Below, piece after piece: positions 41,888 through 52,083 of a DNA stretch of 64,000 bases. A model generated the notes under the pieces. That model had not been told where the DNA came from, ran no database searches, and was given only the letters and a program-made list of their open reading frames with translations. Every line of letters starts with the position of its first letter. Position 1 is the first letter of the stretch. Both the position numbers and the translations under genes were made by a program. Source of the stretch: DATHTS01 sp965219305 (GTDB taxonomy: Bacteria; Acidobacteriota; Blastocatellia; Pyrinomonadales; Pyrinomonadaceae); NCBI GenBank assembly GCA_965219305.1, contig OZ244725.1:2232001-2296000 (forward strand), read 5' to 3'.

Positions 41888-44800
41888 TCAATTTAGTTGA
41901 ATTTTCTCCAATGCCAGACGAATTTCCGGGTTTGACATAAACCAGAACCAGTTTTTCCCGCTTCGCAAATTTTCCGCGCTGATGAGCGAAATTCCCTGAT
42001 CAATTCCCAAAACATCGCCGTCAACCCAACCGTCATTCGGATTAAAAGCGTCGGCAAAACCATATTTCCCGTAAACTTCATTGCCGTATTTTGCCTTAAT
42101 TTCCTTTAACACAGGCAGAGTTATATCCGGCGTGAACATCAGCGAACCGGCTGCAGCATAAGGGACGACCGAGCCGTCAATATTTCCCGTCGCGGGCGGT
42201 GCGCCCCAGGCGACGTAGCCTTTTTCGCTGTCCGACGCGCTTACGCCCCACATCGTCGGCGAATATTTCGGGAATTTTTTGCTTAAAACATCTACGAAGT
42301 ATTTCTGCGACGCGCGTGTCGCCGTTACGGAATTTGCGTAATAATCAACAAACGGCGGACGATGTTCGCGGCGGTTTCTAAAATCAACGTAAGCCTGCGA
42401 ATATTGATGGGTAAAAAGCGGCGCGACCGAAGCGAGATAACGGTAATTTCCGTATTCGAACCAATCACGTTCCCACGCAAACCAGGATTCCGGCGAAATC
42501 GGATGTGTCGGCGAACCGATCGCCATAATGTAAAGCATCAAATGTTCGCTGTAATCGTCCCAATCCTGCTTTAAAAATCCGGTTTCCGGTTTCCAGCCGT
42601 GCGAGAGAATAAATTGATTTTCGCCGAGCATCCATTGAAAATCAACGCGTTGGTAAATTTTATCGGCGAGATTGACGATTTCCGCATCGTCCGAAAAACA
42701 CTGTTTCGCATTTAAAACTCCGCCTAAAAGCAACGCCGTATCAATCGAAGAAATTTCGCTTTTCCAACGCCGTTCTCCTGTTTCAAAATCCATCCAATGA
42801 TAAAACCAACCGTTTTTGTTCGTGGCTTTTTCAGCGAAAAATTGTAACGCCGCTTTTGTTCGCGCTCTCGTTTCGTCTTTTGATTTCCAACCTCTATCGG
42901 CGGCGATGCAGTTTCCGCTCAAGGCAAATCCAGAAGCGGCTGTGCTTGAAATATTGTAAGCGCGATGATCTTTCGGCAGGCGTTTTCCATCTACGCCGAC
43001 GCGATCGAGCGTCAGACCATTTTTCGGATTTGTATTTTCCCAAAAATACTCAAAACTGCGCTTTTGCATATCTTCGAGAAAATTATTGTCAGCCGTGGAA
43101 ACACTTGCCGCCGGATTCGGAGTTGTCGGCGCGGGCGGAATTTGTGTGTTTTCGACAACTTCGGTTTTTGTCGGATCAAGAACTTCAAGAGTGCTTTGCA
43201 AACCGCTGTCGCTGTCGCCGCCGACAATTATCTGGAATTTGCCCGGTTCGAGAACGCGCTTCATATCGCGGTCGTAAAATTTCAAATCTTCCGGCGTAAG
43301 CGTAAATTCAACTGTTTTCGTTTCTTTCGCCTTGAGAGAAACTCGCTGAAAACCGCGCAATTCTCTGACCGGGCGCGTAACTGTCGCCGCAATGTCGTGG
43401 ATGTAAAGTTGGACGACTTCATCGCCTGCATATTTGCCCGTGTTCGTAATTTCAATCGAAACTTTTACATTTTCGTTCAGCTGAATTTTCAATTTGTCGA
43501 GTTTTAATTTTCCATAATCGAAACTGGTGTAACTCAAACCGTAACCAAACGGATAAAGCGGCGAATTCGGAATGTCGAGATATTTTGATGTGTATTTTTG
43601 ATCGGCTAAAAACGGTCTTCCGGTGTTTTTGTGATTATAATAAATCGGAATTTGCCCGACTGAACGCGGAAATGTAACGGGAAGTTTTCCGCCCGGATTC
43701 GCGTCGCCGAAAAGCGTGTCAATAATCGCGTTTCCCGCCATCGTTCCGGCGAACCAGGTTTCGAGAATCGCCGGAGAATTTTCCGCCAGCCAATTTATCG
43801 TCAGAGGTCTGCCGTTCATTAAAACGACGGCGTAAGGTTTGCCGCTTTCGTGAATTTTCTTGACCAAATCCGTCTGCATTCCGGGCAGATTTATGTCCGA
43901 ACGCGAAGCGGCTTCCGCCGACATATCCGCAGATTCACCTATTACCATAATAGTAAAATCCGCATTTTCCGCCGCTTCGACCGCTGCCGCAAAACCTTCG
44001 TCCGTTTTGCAATATGCGTCGCAACCCTTTTCGTAGCGAATATTTATCTTCGGATATTTTTGCTTCAACGCTTCGAGAACGGTGATCGGATCGTTCGGCT
44101 GACCGTCGCCCGTCCAGTTGCCGTTCATTTCTCTTTTGTTGCTCGCCAGATCGCCGATGACCGCGATTGACTTGATATTTTTGCTGATCGGCAGAGTTTC
44201 GTTGTCATTTTTCAGCAAAACGAACGATTTTTCGGCGGTAATTTCGGCGGCTTTCAGATTCGCAGATTTGAAAACTTCCGCTTTTTCGCGTTTTTCGTCG
44301 GCGAACGGTTTATCGAATAATCCGAGTCGAAATTTGATACGCAGAATGTGGCGAACGGCGTTATCTATCGTTTCAACCGAAACTTTATTTTGCTTTACTA
44401 AATCTTCGCCATATTTATTGTAAAGCCGCGAAACCATCTCCATATCGGTTCCGGCGTTCATTCCATACATCGCCGCGCTCGGTTCGTCCTTCGCCAAACC
44501 GTGAAACATCAATTCCATCACGGCGGTGTAATCGCTGACGACGAGACCGTCAAAATTCCATTGATCGCGCAGAATATCTTTCAAAATATAAGGATTTGCG
44601 GTCGAAGGAACACCGTCGAGATCGTTAAACGCCGTCATAAACGAACCGACTCCGGCATCAATCGCCGCTTTAAAAGGCGGCAGATAATTTTCGCGCAGAC
44701 TGCGTTCGCTGATGTTCGTCGTATTGTAATCGCGTCCGGCTTCCGCCGCGCCGTAACCGATCCAATGTTTCGCCGTCGCCAACACACGATTCGGCTGGCT

Positions 44801-45418
44801 GTAATCCGCGCCCTGAAAACCGCGAACGCGCGCATACGCGATTTTTGAACCGAGAAAAGTATCTTCGCCCGCGCCTTCGATAATTCGTCCCCAACGCGGG
44901 TCGCGCGAAATGTCAACCATCGGCGCAAACGTCCAATGAACGCCCGCCGCACGAGATTCCGCAGCCGCAATCGCCGCCGAATTTTCCATCAAATCCAAAT
45001 CCCAACTAGCTGATTCGCCGAGCGGAACTGGAAAAATCGTACGATAACCGTGAATAACGTCAAAGCCGAAAAGAATCGGAATTTTCAAACGCGATTCAAG
45101 CGCGGCTCGCTGTAATTCATTCGACATCGCCGCGCCGCGCACGTTCAACGTCGAACCGAGCAAACCTTTCCGCGCCAGTTCAAGATGTTCCGGGCGATAT
45201 TTCCCGTTCGCTTCGCCGTCAAGCTGCTGAAGCTGACCGAGTTTTTCGGCTAAGGTCATCTTTTGTAATAAACCTTCAACCTTATTTTCGAGATCGGATG
45301 ATTTTTTCGATTGAAGCGGTTTTTGAGCTAGTGCGGAAAAATGAACGGCTAAAAAAACGACTAAGACTAAAAGCGATAGCCACTTTTTTTGCCGTTTATA
45401 AAAAAGACTTTTCTTCAT
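41888..45418 (-). CDS. Two-domain enzyme: GH3 beta-glucosidase fused to GH144-like domain
   Basis: The product is a 1176-residue exported protein: signal peptide about 1-32, a BglX-like GH3 module (about 40-740) with nucleophile Asp296 (VVSDYTAV), the GH3 C-terminal and fibronectin III-like parts, a Pro/Thr linker (about 755-772), then a glycoamylase-type domain (PF10091; about 777-1170) with QDWDDYSEHLMLYIMAIG, SPTHPIS and WGVSASDSEKGY. That fold holds GH144 endo-beta-1,2-glucanases, and some GH3 enzymes cleave sophorose, so the fusion could convert beta-1,2-glucan to glucose by itself. It is co-directional with a TonB receptor gene and a GH31 gene. The specificity is inferred. Confidence 0.9.
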   Translation of the reverse strand: MKKSLFYKRQKKWLSLLVLVVFLAVHFSALAQKPLQSKKSSDLENKVEGLLQKMTLAEKLGQLQQLDGEANGKYRPEHLELARKGLLGSTLNVRGAAMSNELQRAALESRLKIPILFGFDVIHGYRTIFPVPLGESASWDLDLMENSAAIAAAESRAAGVHWTFAPMVDISRDPRWGRIIEGAGEDTFLGSKIAYARVRGFQGADYSQPNRVLATAKHWIGYGAAEAGRDYNTTNISERSLRENYLPPFKAAIDAGVGSFMTAFNDLDGVPSTANPYILKDILRDQWNFDGLVVSDYTAVMELMFHGLAKDEPSAAMYGMNAGTDMEMVSRLYNKYGEDLVKQNKVSVETIDNAVRHILRIKFRLGLFDKPFADEKREKAEVFKSANLKAAEITAEKSFVLLKNDNETLPISKNIKSIAVIGDLASNKREMNGNWTGDGQPNDPITVLEALKQKYPKINIRYEKGCDAYCKTDEGFAAAVEAAENADFTIMVIGESADMSAEAASRSDINLPGMQTDLVKKIHESGKPYAVVLMNGRPLTINWLAENSPAILETWFAGTMAGNAIIDTLFGDANPGGKLPVTFPRSVGQIPIYYNHKNTGRPFLADQKYTSKYLDIPNSPLYPFGYGLSYTSFDYGKLKLDKLKIQLNENVKVSIEITNTGKYAGDEVVQLYIHDIAATVTRPVRELRGFQRVSLKAKETKTVEFTLTPEDLKFYDRDMKRVLEPGKFQIIVGGDSDSGLQSTLEVLDPTKTEVVENTQIPPAPTTPNPAASVSTADNNFLEDMQKRSFEYFWENTNPKNGLTLDRVGVDGKRLPKDHRAYNISSTAASGFALSGNCIAADRGWKSKDETRARTKAALQFFAEKATNKNGWFYHWMDFETGERRWKSEISSIDTALLLGGVLNAKQCFSDDAEIVNLADKIYQRVDFQWMLGENQFILSHGWKPETGFLKQDWDDYSEHLMLYIMAIGSPTHPISPESWFAWERDWFEYGNYRYLASVAPLFTHQYSQAYVDFRNRREHRPPFVDYYANSVTATRASQKYFVDVLSKKFPKYSPTMWGVSASDSEKGYVAWGAPPATGNIDGSVVPYAAAGSLMFTPDITLPVLKEIKAKYGNEVYGKYGFADAFNPNDGWVDGDVLGIDQGISLISAENLRSGKNWFWFMSNPEIRLALEKIQLN

Positions 45419-45550
45419 CCTATATTTTTGAAATTGTATTTGGAACTAAACTGACTTATCTAATAATAAATTAAACATTACTATTGAGAATAGTCATAAA
45501 TTAATCTCAATTCTAACAAAGTAAATAAACTGTTAAACAATTAACCATAA

Positions 45551-45592
45551 AAAAAGTCGGCGAATCTCAGTTAACTTGACTCGCCGACTTTT
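45551..45592 (-). terminator. Rho-independent terminator after receptor gene
   Basis: AAAAGTCGGCGA pairs perfectly with TCGCCGACTTTT (12 bp, 17-nt loop), T-rich on the minus-strand exit side. Confidence 0.85.
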
Positions 45593-45604
45593 CATTAACG
45601 ATTG

Positions 45605-48600
45605 TTAAAACCTAAATCTCGCTTGAAGTGAAATAGTTCGACCGGCTAATGCACCATCCGGCTCACCGAAATTTGCATTATTAACGAAAGTGCCTGAACT
45701 GAAAAATCCGAATTGCTGAAGATTTAATCTATTAAACAGGTTAAAAGCATTTACTCTCAATTCAAGACTGCGATCTTCTCCTAAAATTCCTAATCCCGGT
45801 AAACCGAATTTTTTAGAAAGACTCATATCAACCGAAAAATAATTTGGACCTCTAAAACTATTTCGACCGATTCCGGGACGATTATCTTGAAGTCGCGGAT
45901 CTCCTCCAAGTGGATTCGGATTTACATCAAGACTGAAATAACGACTGCCGCCGCCCGTAAAATAGCCATTCGGTGTTAAAAAACTACCGTTGGAGGTGTT
46001 TTGTTGAACACCTCCAAAATAAGCAATTGGGCGAATTGGAAAAATACCTGCTCCGGTTGAAGTTCGCACTTCACGTCCTAGTTTAGGTGTCCACGGAAAC
46101 CCCGTGTTGTATGATAAAATGCCACTTAACTCGAAACCGCCGAGCAACTTTCCGGCAAGAGTAGATTTATCACTAAAAAACGGTATTTGATATAATCCCG
46201 ACATTACAAAATTGTGCCGTGAATCAAAATCCGAAGGACCAACTTCCTGCTCTAAATCAATCGGATAAGTTTGATTGGTTTGCGCGCCGGGTCCCGCATT
46301 CGAAAGTGAATCAATACTTTTGCTGAAACGATAATTCATTGATAGTTGATAGCCCTGAGCAAATCGTCGTTCGACGCGCAGATTCATACCATTATAATTT
46401 GCTGTAACGTCAGGACTTACATATCGGACAGCGGAAGCCCCGACAAGCGGAGTAAAAAATTGATTTAAATCAATTAAACGCTGTAAATTCCGGCTGAGAT
46501 TTCCCTCATAACCGATTGATGTAACAATTTGATAAGGCATTTCATATTGTAGATCAAGTGAGTATTTATAGACTGTTGGATTTGGCTGATAACTATTACT
46601 ACCATAAATTTCAACAGCGGGCGAACCGGGATTAGGTAATCCTGTTGCTGGATTAATACCCAATCCCAGAATAGGATTACGAGGAAAACTGTTTGACGAA
46701 TTGGTAGAACCCAGTGCATATAAAATTTGTCCTCCGGCAAACGGTGAACCGAAATCAGTCGGTGCTGTTCCGCAACAAATACTATAACGGGCAAAAAACG
46801 GCGGGTTGCCGCGCGAATTTGTGAAAAGAACATTTTGAATGCGATTGTGGTAAATGCCGCCGCCGCCGCGCAAAACTATTTTGTTGCTGAAATATTTCAG
46901 GAAACCTTTTGAGTTTTTGAAATCAGGGCTGTAAGCAAAGCCGATACGCGGTCCGAAATTATTTGTATCCTTATCAAACAAAGTATTAACCGAAACCAGT
47001 CGTGCATCCTGCAGTGTTTGCACACCTGATCCAAGTTGCAAGTCGGTCAATCGATTTTCCTTTTCAGTCAGAGGCGGAAAATACTCATAACGTAAACCAA
47101 GATTCAAAGTCAAGTTCCTGAATACTTTCCAATCATCCTGGACGAAGACTGAATAATCACTGGAACGAAAGAAGCGTTGCGCATCAGCCGGTAAGCCGGT
47201 TGATGGATCAGCGTTAATTTCCTCAAAAATTGGCGTATCATTTGCCAGATTGAAAAGTCCGACAAACGAGTATTTGGGACGCGCACCGCCAACCAGACTG
47301 TTGTTATCAAATTCTCGACGAAATGCACCGCCGAATTTGACGGCGTGATTGCCGAAAACTTTGGTTAAGGTATCGCTAATTTCAAATGTATTTTGTGAAA
47401 ATATAGCTGGAGTCGTTTCGTTGCGTGAAATTCCAAAACGAACGCGGTCAAAAGGTAAACCTTCGACTTCGATATTCGGAATACCAAAATTTGTTTCCTG
47501 AGCCGCCGCAACCTGATCTGAACGAAATCGCGTAAAGTTCACACGAAACTCATTTAATATAGTTGCTGACAAATTGCTGACAACAATTCCGGTAATAATA
47601 TAATTTAGTGGTTTATCACGTAAATCACTATTTGGACGACTACGCGAAGCAACATCAGCAAAAAGATCATTGCGTGTCGTAACATATGTAGTAACAGCGA
47701 CTTTGTTCGCATCGTTCAAATTATAATCAACGCGGGCATTATATTGGTCACCACGCTGACTGTTAGGATTGAAAAATGTTGCCAAAATAATGTCAGGAAC
47801 ACCGTCAAAACCGCCGCCAATGTCGGCTCTTCCGACTCCTCCACCTAATGGTAAATAATTATTTCGCGTTCCGGTTACAGACCCTAAATCCAAGCCACCC
47901 GTTACATCACGGCAACGATCCGTAGATGCACCACCAAAAACGGCAAAACAGGTTGTCGGAACTATACCGGCAATGCGCGGAGCGATACCAGGAAGCTGAA
48001 AAATTCGTGCTGTTGTGCCGTTTGGACGCGCGTTAATTACTTGCTGACGATATTGTTGGGTTTCAACAAAAGCTTGGTAAGTATTATTTGTATTGTTTCT
48101 TAAACCTTCATATGAAGCAAAAAAGAACAGACGATCTTTTCCGCTCGTCGTAACCGGACCGCCTTGACCGAAATTCAAAAAAGGCAATGGACCACCGAAA
48201 CTTCCTCCGAATTGTCTGGCACGATTTTCAACTCGACTCGGATCGGCTCTACGCAGAGAATTTCCTCGATAAGCGTTATAAGCATTTAGTTTAGGATCGT
48301 TGTAATTAAAAAACAAACTCCCATGATATTGATTTGTTCCGTTTTGTGAAACAGTTCTAACTTGTGCGCCGGAATTGCGTCCGTCTTCAGCGGAAAAACT
48401 CGAACTCGAAACTACGATTTCTTTAATAGATTCCTGATTCGGCGTAAGAACCGCTGCGCCTCCATATTGCAAACTGTTGATGCTTACTCCATCAAGCTGA
48501 AAATTATTAGCGTCAATACGCTGTCCGGCAGCACTAATAGGAACCTGATTTTCAGATTGAAAGATTGAAGCATTCGTACCGCCTGGTCCGGTGGCATTGG

Positions 48601-49147
48601 GAAAATTAACTGCGTTCCCGCCCCCATCGCGTCCAAAAGCTCCAATAATGCCCGGTGTTAAACGAAGCAATTCATACGGATTACGACCTGTTTGCGGTAA
48701 GTCACGAACTTCCTGTGTGCCGACTGTATTTTGAACATTCGGATTTTCTGTTTGAAGAGTAGTTTCTTCAACGCCTACTTCAACGGTAGCACTCACACCT
48801 TCAAGATTAAGTGCTATATCGAATCCTTGGGCTGTTTCACCTGCAATATCAACTCTTTCAATATCTTTTTTGGCAAATCCTTCCTTTTCAACGCTAATCG
48901 AATATCGTCCGGGAGCTAAACCCGAAAACCTAAAAAAGCCATTGTCACTCGAAACTGATTTTTGTGATCGCCCTGTTTCGCTATTTGTTAGAATAACAGT
49001 GGCACCGGGGACGACTGCCCCGGCAACATCGGTAATTGTTCCTTGAAAAGCCGCACGAAATTGGGCATTTGCAATTGTTGCAAATCCGATAACAAGCAAA
49101 ATGCTGAAAATTATATTAATAAAATTAGTTTTTCTTTGTTGAAGCAT
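45605..49147 (-). CDS. TonB-dependent receptor, Oar/CarboxypepD_reg type
   Basis: The product is a 1180-residue outer-membrane receptor: signal peptide about 1-28, a carboxypeptidase-regulatory-like domain (about 30-110; GTITDVAGAVVPGATVILTN), a plug (about 120-245; DLPQTGRNPYELLRLTPG) and a large 22-strand-type barrel ending in the typical aromatic LQARFRF. This is the Oar-like class expanded in Acidobacteria. GAGG before ATG 49147 favours that start over TTG 49159. It lies next to glycoside hydrolases and a divergent LacI gene, so it is the probable outer-membrane glycan importer of the locus, powered by TonB. Confidence 0.93.
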   Translation of the reverse strand: MLQQRKTNFINIIFSILLVIGFATIANAQFRAAFQGTITDVAGAVVPGATVILTNSETGRSQKSVSSDNGFFRFSGLAPGRYSISVEKEGFAKKDIERVDIAGETAQGFDIALNLEGVSATVEVGVEETTLQTENPNVQNTVGTQEVRDLPQTGRNPYELLRLTPGIIGAFGRDGGGNAVNFPNATGPGGTNASIFQSENQVPISAAGQRIDANNFQLDGVSINSLQYGGAAVLTPNQESIKEIVVSSSSFSAEDGRNSGAQVRTVSQNGTNQYHGSLFFNYNDPKLNAYNAYRGNSLRRADPSRVENRARQFGGSFGGPLPFLNFGQGGPVTTSGKDRLFFFASYEGLRNNTNNTYQAFVETQQYRQQVINARPNGTTARIFQLPGIAPRIAGIVPTTCFAVFGGASTDRCRDVTGGLDLGSVTGTRNNYLPLGGGVGRADIGGGFDGVPDIILATFFNPNSQRGDQYNARVDYNLNDANKVAVTTYVTTRNDLFADVASRSRPNSDLRDKPLNYIITGIVVSNLSATILNEFRVNFTRFRSDQVAAAQETNFGIPNIEVEGLPFDRVRFGISRNETTPAIFSQNTFEISDTLTKVFGNHAVKFGGAFRREFDNNSLVGGARPKYSFVGLFNLANDTPIFEEINADPSTGLPADAQRFFRSSDYSVFVQDDWKVFRNLTLNLGLRYEYFPPLTEKENRLTDLQLGSGVQTLQDARLVSVNTLFDKDTNNFGPRIGFAYSPDFKNSKGFLKYFSNKIVLRGGGGIYHNRIQNVLFTNSRGNPPFFARYSICCGTAPTDFGSPFAGGQILYALGSTNSSNSFPRNPILGLGINPATGLPNPGSPAVEIYGSNSYQPNPTVYKYSLDLQYEMPYQIVTSIGYEGNLSRNLQRLIDLNQFFTPLVGASAVRYVSPDVTANYNGMNLRVERRFAQGYQLSMNYRFSKSIDSLSNAGPGAQTNQTYPIDLEQEVGPSDFDSRHNFVMSGLYQIPFFSDKSTLAGKLLGGFELSGILSYNTGFPWTPKLGREVRTSTGAGIFPIRPIAYFGGVQQNTSNGSFLTPNGYFTGGGSRYFSLDVNPNPLGGDPRLQDNRPGIGRNSFRGPNYFSVDMSLSKKFGLPGLGILGEDRSLELRVNAFNLFNRLNLQQFGFFSSGTFVNNANFGEPDGALAGRTISLQARFRF

Positions 49148-49269
49148 ATTTTTCCTCAAAATCTCCCACTCAATTTGAAAAGCGGAGTTTAGACGATGGC
49201 TATTGTCAAATCTTTTTAGAGATCTGCTTTCCGTATTTCAATCTTTTTTTTGATTTAATTTAGTCTTAG

Positions 49270-49281
49270 TAAATCGTTTTA
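49270..49281. promoter_or_regulatory. Candidate LacI-family operator
   Basis: TAAATCGTTTTA is symmetric at 10 of 12 positions around a central CG, the usual shape of LacI-family sites. It lies midway between the divergent receptor and LacI genes. Confidence 0.5.
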
Positions 49282-49398
49282 GTAACTTATGATTTGTTAT
49301 ATCACACAACTAAATATCTAGTCAACGAATATTTAACAAATTAGTAATATCCCAAATATGTATTGTCTGAAAGTTAGTTTTTGTGCGAAACTTATCAA

Positions 49399-50460
49399 AT
49401 GCCGAATGTTAATAAAGAAGCGGGAAAATCCAGTACTTCTTTTAAACAAAAAAACGTTACCTTAAAAGATGTCGCATCGTCATTAAACCTTTCTCCGACG
49501 GCGGTTTCTCTGGTTTTAAATTCCGCGCCGACGGCTGATTCCATTCCGAAAGAAACACAGGATCGCATTTTTGAAGCGGCGCGGCGTTTAAATTATCGTC
49601 CGAATTACATTGCCAGATCGTTTCGCGCACAACGGACACACACAATCGGCGTTTTGATTCCTGAATTGAGCGGCGGATATTCTTCGATGGTTTTAAGCGG
49701 CGTAGAAGAAAAACTTCTGGCGGAAAATTTCTATTATTTCGTTGGAAGTCATCGCCACAAACAGGAATATATCGAACGCTATTCACATTTTTTTATCGAA
49801 AGATGTGTCGAAGGAATTTTGGCAATTGATACGCCGCAGAACAACCAAACTTATTTGCCGGTCGTTTCTATTTCAGGTCACGACGACATCGAAGGCATAA
49901 CAAATATTATTCTTAATCACGAAACAGCGGCGCGTCTTTCCGTCCGGCATTTGAGGAAATTGGGTCACGAAAAAATCGCGGTTGTCAAAGGACAAAACTT
50001 TAGCTCTGATACGGAAATTCGTTTTCAGGCGACTTGTAATGCGGCGCGTGAAGAAGGAATTCGGATAGAGGAAAATATGATTTCGCAATTAGTCGGAGAC
50101 ATTCCATCGCCCGAACCCGGATATATTGCCGCCAAAAAACTTCTCGATGGCGGCGCAAAATTTACGGCGTTGATCGCTTTTAATGATATTTCGGCAATCG
50201 GCGCGATTTTGGCACTGCGCGAAGCCGGTCTGGAAGTTCCGCGCGATGTTTCCGTCATCGGTTTTGATGATATTTACGAAGCGCGTTTTACAAATCCGCT
50301 ATTAACTACAATCCGCCAGCCGCTTAAAAAGATGGGCGAACTTGGCGTAAAAAATCTTTTGGACAAAATTCTTTCCGGCTCGGACGGAACCTTTCCCAAT
50401 GAAGTCAGCGTCGAACCGGAACTGATAATACGCCAGTCAACCGCCGAAGCGAAAAAATAA
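49399..50460 (+). CDS. LacI-family transcriptional regulator
   Basis: This 353-residue regulator has an N-terminal helix-turn-helix (about 16-62; VTLKDVASSLNLSPTAVSLV, and RPNYIARSFR hinge helix) and a periplasmic-binding-like sugar-sensing domain (about 75-340; TIGVLIPELSGGYSSMVL, ALIAFNDISAIGAI, VSVIGFDDI). It is transcribed away from the receptor and shares a 1-base overlap with the MFS permease gene. It most likely represses the receptor and hydrolase genes until the sugar binds. ATG 49399 is preferred to TTG 49381. Confidence 0.93.
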   Translation: MPNVNKEAGKSSTSFKQKNVTLKDVASSLNLSPTAVSLVLNSAPTADSIPKETQDRIFEAARRLNYRPNYIARSFRAQRTHTIGVLIPELSGGYSSMVLSGVEEKLLAENFYYFVGSHRHKQEYIERYSHFFIERCVEGILAIDTPQNNQTYLPVVSISGHDDIEGITNIILNHETAARLSVRHLRKLGHEKIAVVKGQNFSSDTEIRFQATCNAAREEGIRIEENMISQLVGDIPSPEPGYIAAKKLLDGGAKFTALIAFNDISAIGAILALREAGLEVPRDVSVIGFDDIYEARFTNPLLTTIRQPLKKMGELGVKNLLDKILSGSDGTFPNEVSVEPELIIRQSTAEAKK

Positions 50461-51635
50461 TGCCCGCCCAATCACTAACCGCAGAAAAAAACGCCCGTTT
50501 GTTTTCTTACATAAGTTTTATTTTAATCGGCACGGTCAACACATTTCTCGGTCCGATTTTGCCGTTTCTTTCCGAAAAATGGAAAATTAATGACGCTGAA
50601 GGCGGCTATTTTCTCGCCGCGCAATCACTCGGCGGAATGTGCGGCACGCTCGCCGCCTCGTTTTTATATTCGCGCATCAGTTCACGTAAGATTTTGTTTA
50701 CCGGTTTCGGGTTAATTATAATTTCGCTTCTCGGAATCGGTAACGGCACTTGGGAAATCGGATTTTTTTCATCACTTATAAACGGCATCGCCATCGGGTT
50801 TATTATTCCGACGACGACTCTGATCGTTTCGCAAAACGCCGGAAACAAGCGTGCCGGAGCGATAAATTTGCTCAATTTTTTCTGGGCGTTAGGTGCAGTT
50901 TTAAGTCCGCTGATATTTTTACAATTAACAACCGGCGCGCGTCTAAATTATTCATTACTTGCAATTGCTCTAACGGGCGCGGCGTTTTTCGGTCTGCTTT
51001 TCCGGCAGAGAGATTTTCGACTTGTCGCTGACCGGAAAGAATCCGTTTTATCGTGGAGCGAAAAATTATTAGAGTTCGGCGCAGGGTGGATTTTCGCCTT
51101 GACGATTTTTCTTCAAATCGGTGTCGAAGCGTCTTTGAGCGGTTGGCTGCCGACATACGCAAAACGCTTTGCCGCTTCGGAAATCTGGCTTGTCGTGCCG
51201 TTTGTCTATTGGACGGGATTTCTTTTAAGCCGTCTGCTGTCTTCGATTTTTCTGGAAAGAATCAGCGAAAGAAAGTTGATTATATACGGTTTGATTTTGG
51301 TCGTCGCCGGTCAGATTCTGATAATTTCGAGTGAACATCTCATTTTAATATCAGCCGGTGCGTTACTCACCGGATTCGGCACGGCTCCGATATTTCCGAC
51401 CACGATTGCTTTGGCTTCGGCAAAATTCGAGAAAAAAGCTCCTGAACTGATTAACTATTTATTTTTACTGTCAAGTTTTAGCGGAATATTTTTTTTATGG
51501 TTAATCGGCTTAGTTTCTTCGGCGGCGGGCGGCTTAAAAACCGCGTTTTTCGTTCCGGTTATTTGCAGCCTGATGTTACTCTTATTACATTTACTAAAAT
51601 CAAATCCGAATAAACGAGCAGCTCATTTCACATAA
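50460..51635 (+). CDS. MFS sugar permease
   Basis: This 391-residue major facilitator has 12 predicted spans in two halves (first six to about 190, second from about 210). Its start overlaps the LacI stop (TAATG), so the two genes are co-translated. The N-terminal GPILPFLSEKW and GMCGTLAASFLYSRISSRK loop fit the FucP/AraJ-like sugar group. With the receptor, it gives the inner-membrane step of glycan uptake; likely cargo is a mono- or disaccharide released by the two-domain enzyme. Confidence 0.9.
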   Translation: MPAQSLTAEKNARLFSYISFILIGTVNTFLGPILPFLSEKWKINDAEGGYFLAAQSLGGMCGTLAASFLYSRISSRKILFTGFGLIIISLLGIGNGTWEIGFFSSLINGIAIGFIIPTTTLIVSQNAGNKRAGAINLLNFFWALGAVLSPLIFLQLTTGARLNYSLLAIALTGAAFFGLLFRQRDFRLVADRKESVLSWSEKLLEFGAGWIFALTIFLQIGVEASLSGWLPTYAKRFAASEIWLVVPFVYWTGFLLSRLLSSIFLERISERKLIIYGLILVVAGQILIISSEHLILISAGALLTGFGTAPIFPTTIALASAKFEKKAPELINYLFLLSSFSGIFFLWLIGLVSSAAGGLKTAFFVPVICSLMLLLLHLLKSNPNKRAAHFT

Positions 51636-52083
51636 TAAAATCCTTAAAAGTCATTTGCCGACATATTTTAATAAATCACCTCACGCAATTCTTTTTTTTC
51701 AACTCAATTACAATCTTTAAGAAAATAAATCCGACTTTTTACGGCTCGCTTTAAGGTGAATTCTCAAAACAGAATTTAAAGTTAGGAATAATCAAAATAG
51801 AAACTGCGCTGCAAAGCTATCGCCGAAAAGTTTAAAAATTACAAATTGACTACAAAGAACGACTCATCGAACATTTGCAAAAGTCTGTAACTCAAGCATT
51901 GAAACCATAAAAATAATTGGTAAGATGGACTGAGTTAATAGTTGTCAATTCGGGCGCGAGAAACCGCCGTAATTTTATTGTCGGTATTAAAAGTGTGATC
52001 GTGCTGGATATAATTTTGAATATATTTCTGCAAACGACGATTAGCAGACGGTTTTACACTTGAAACCGAAATTCTAAACGAAG
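51636..52083. other. Intergenic stretch with no clear gene
   Basis: About 450 AT-rich bases. One short open tail (51838-51909: KLQIDYKERLIEHLQKSV then a stop) looks protein-like and may be a gene remnant, but I cannot place its family. No promoter or terminator stands out. Confidence 0.45.
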
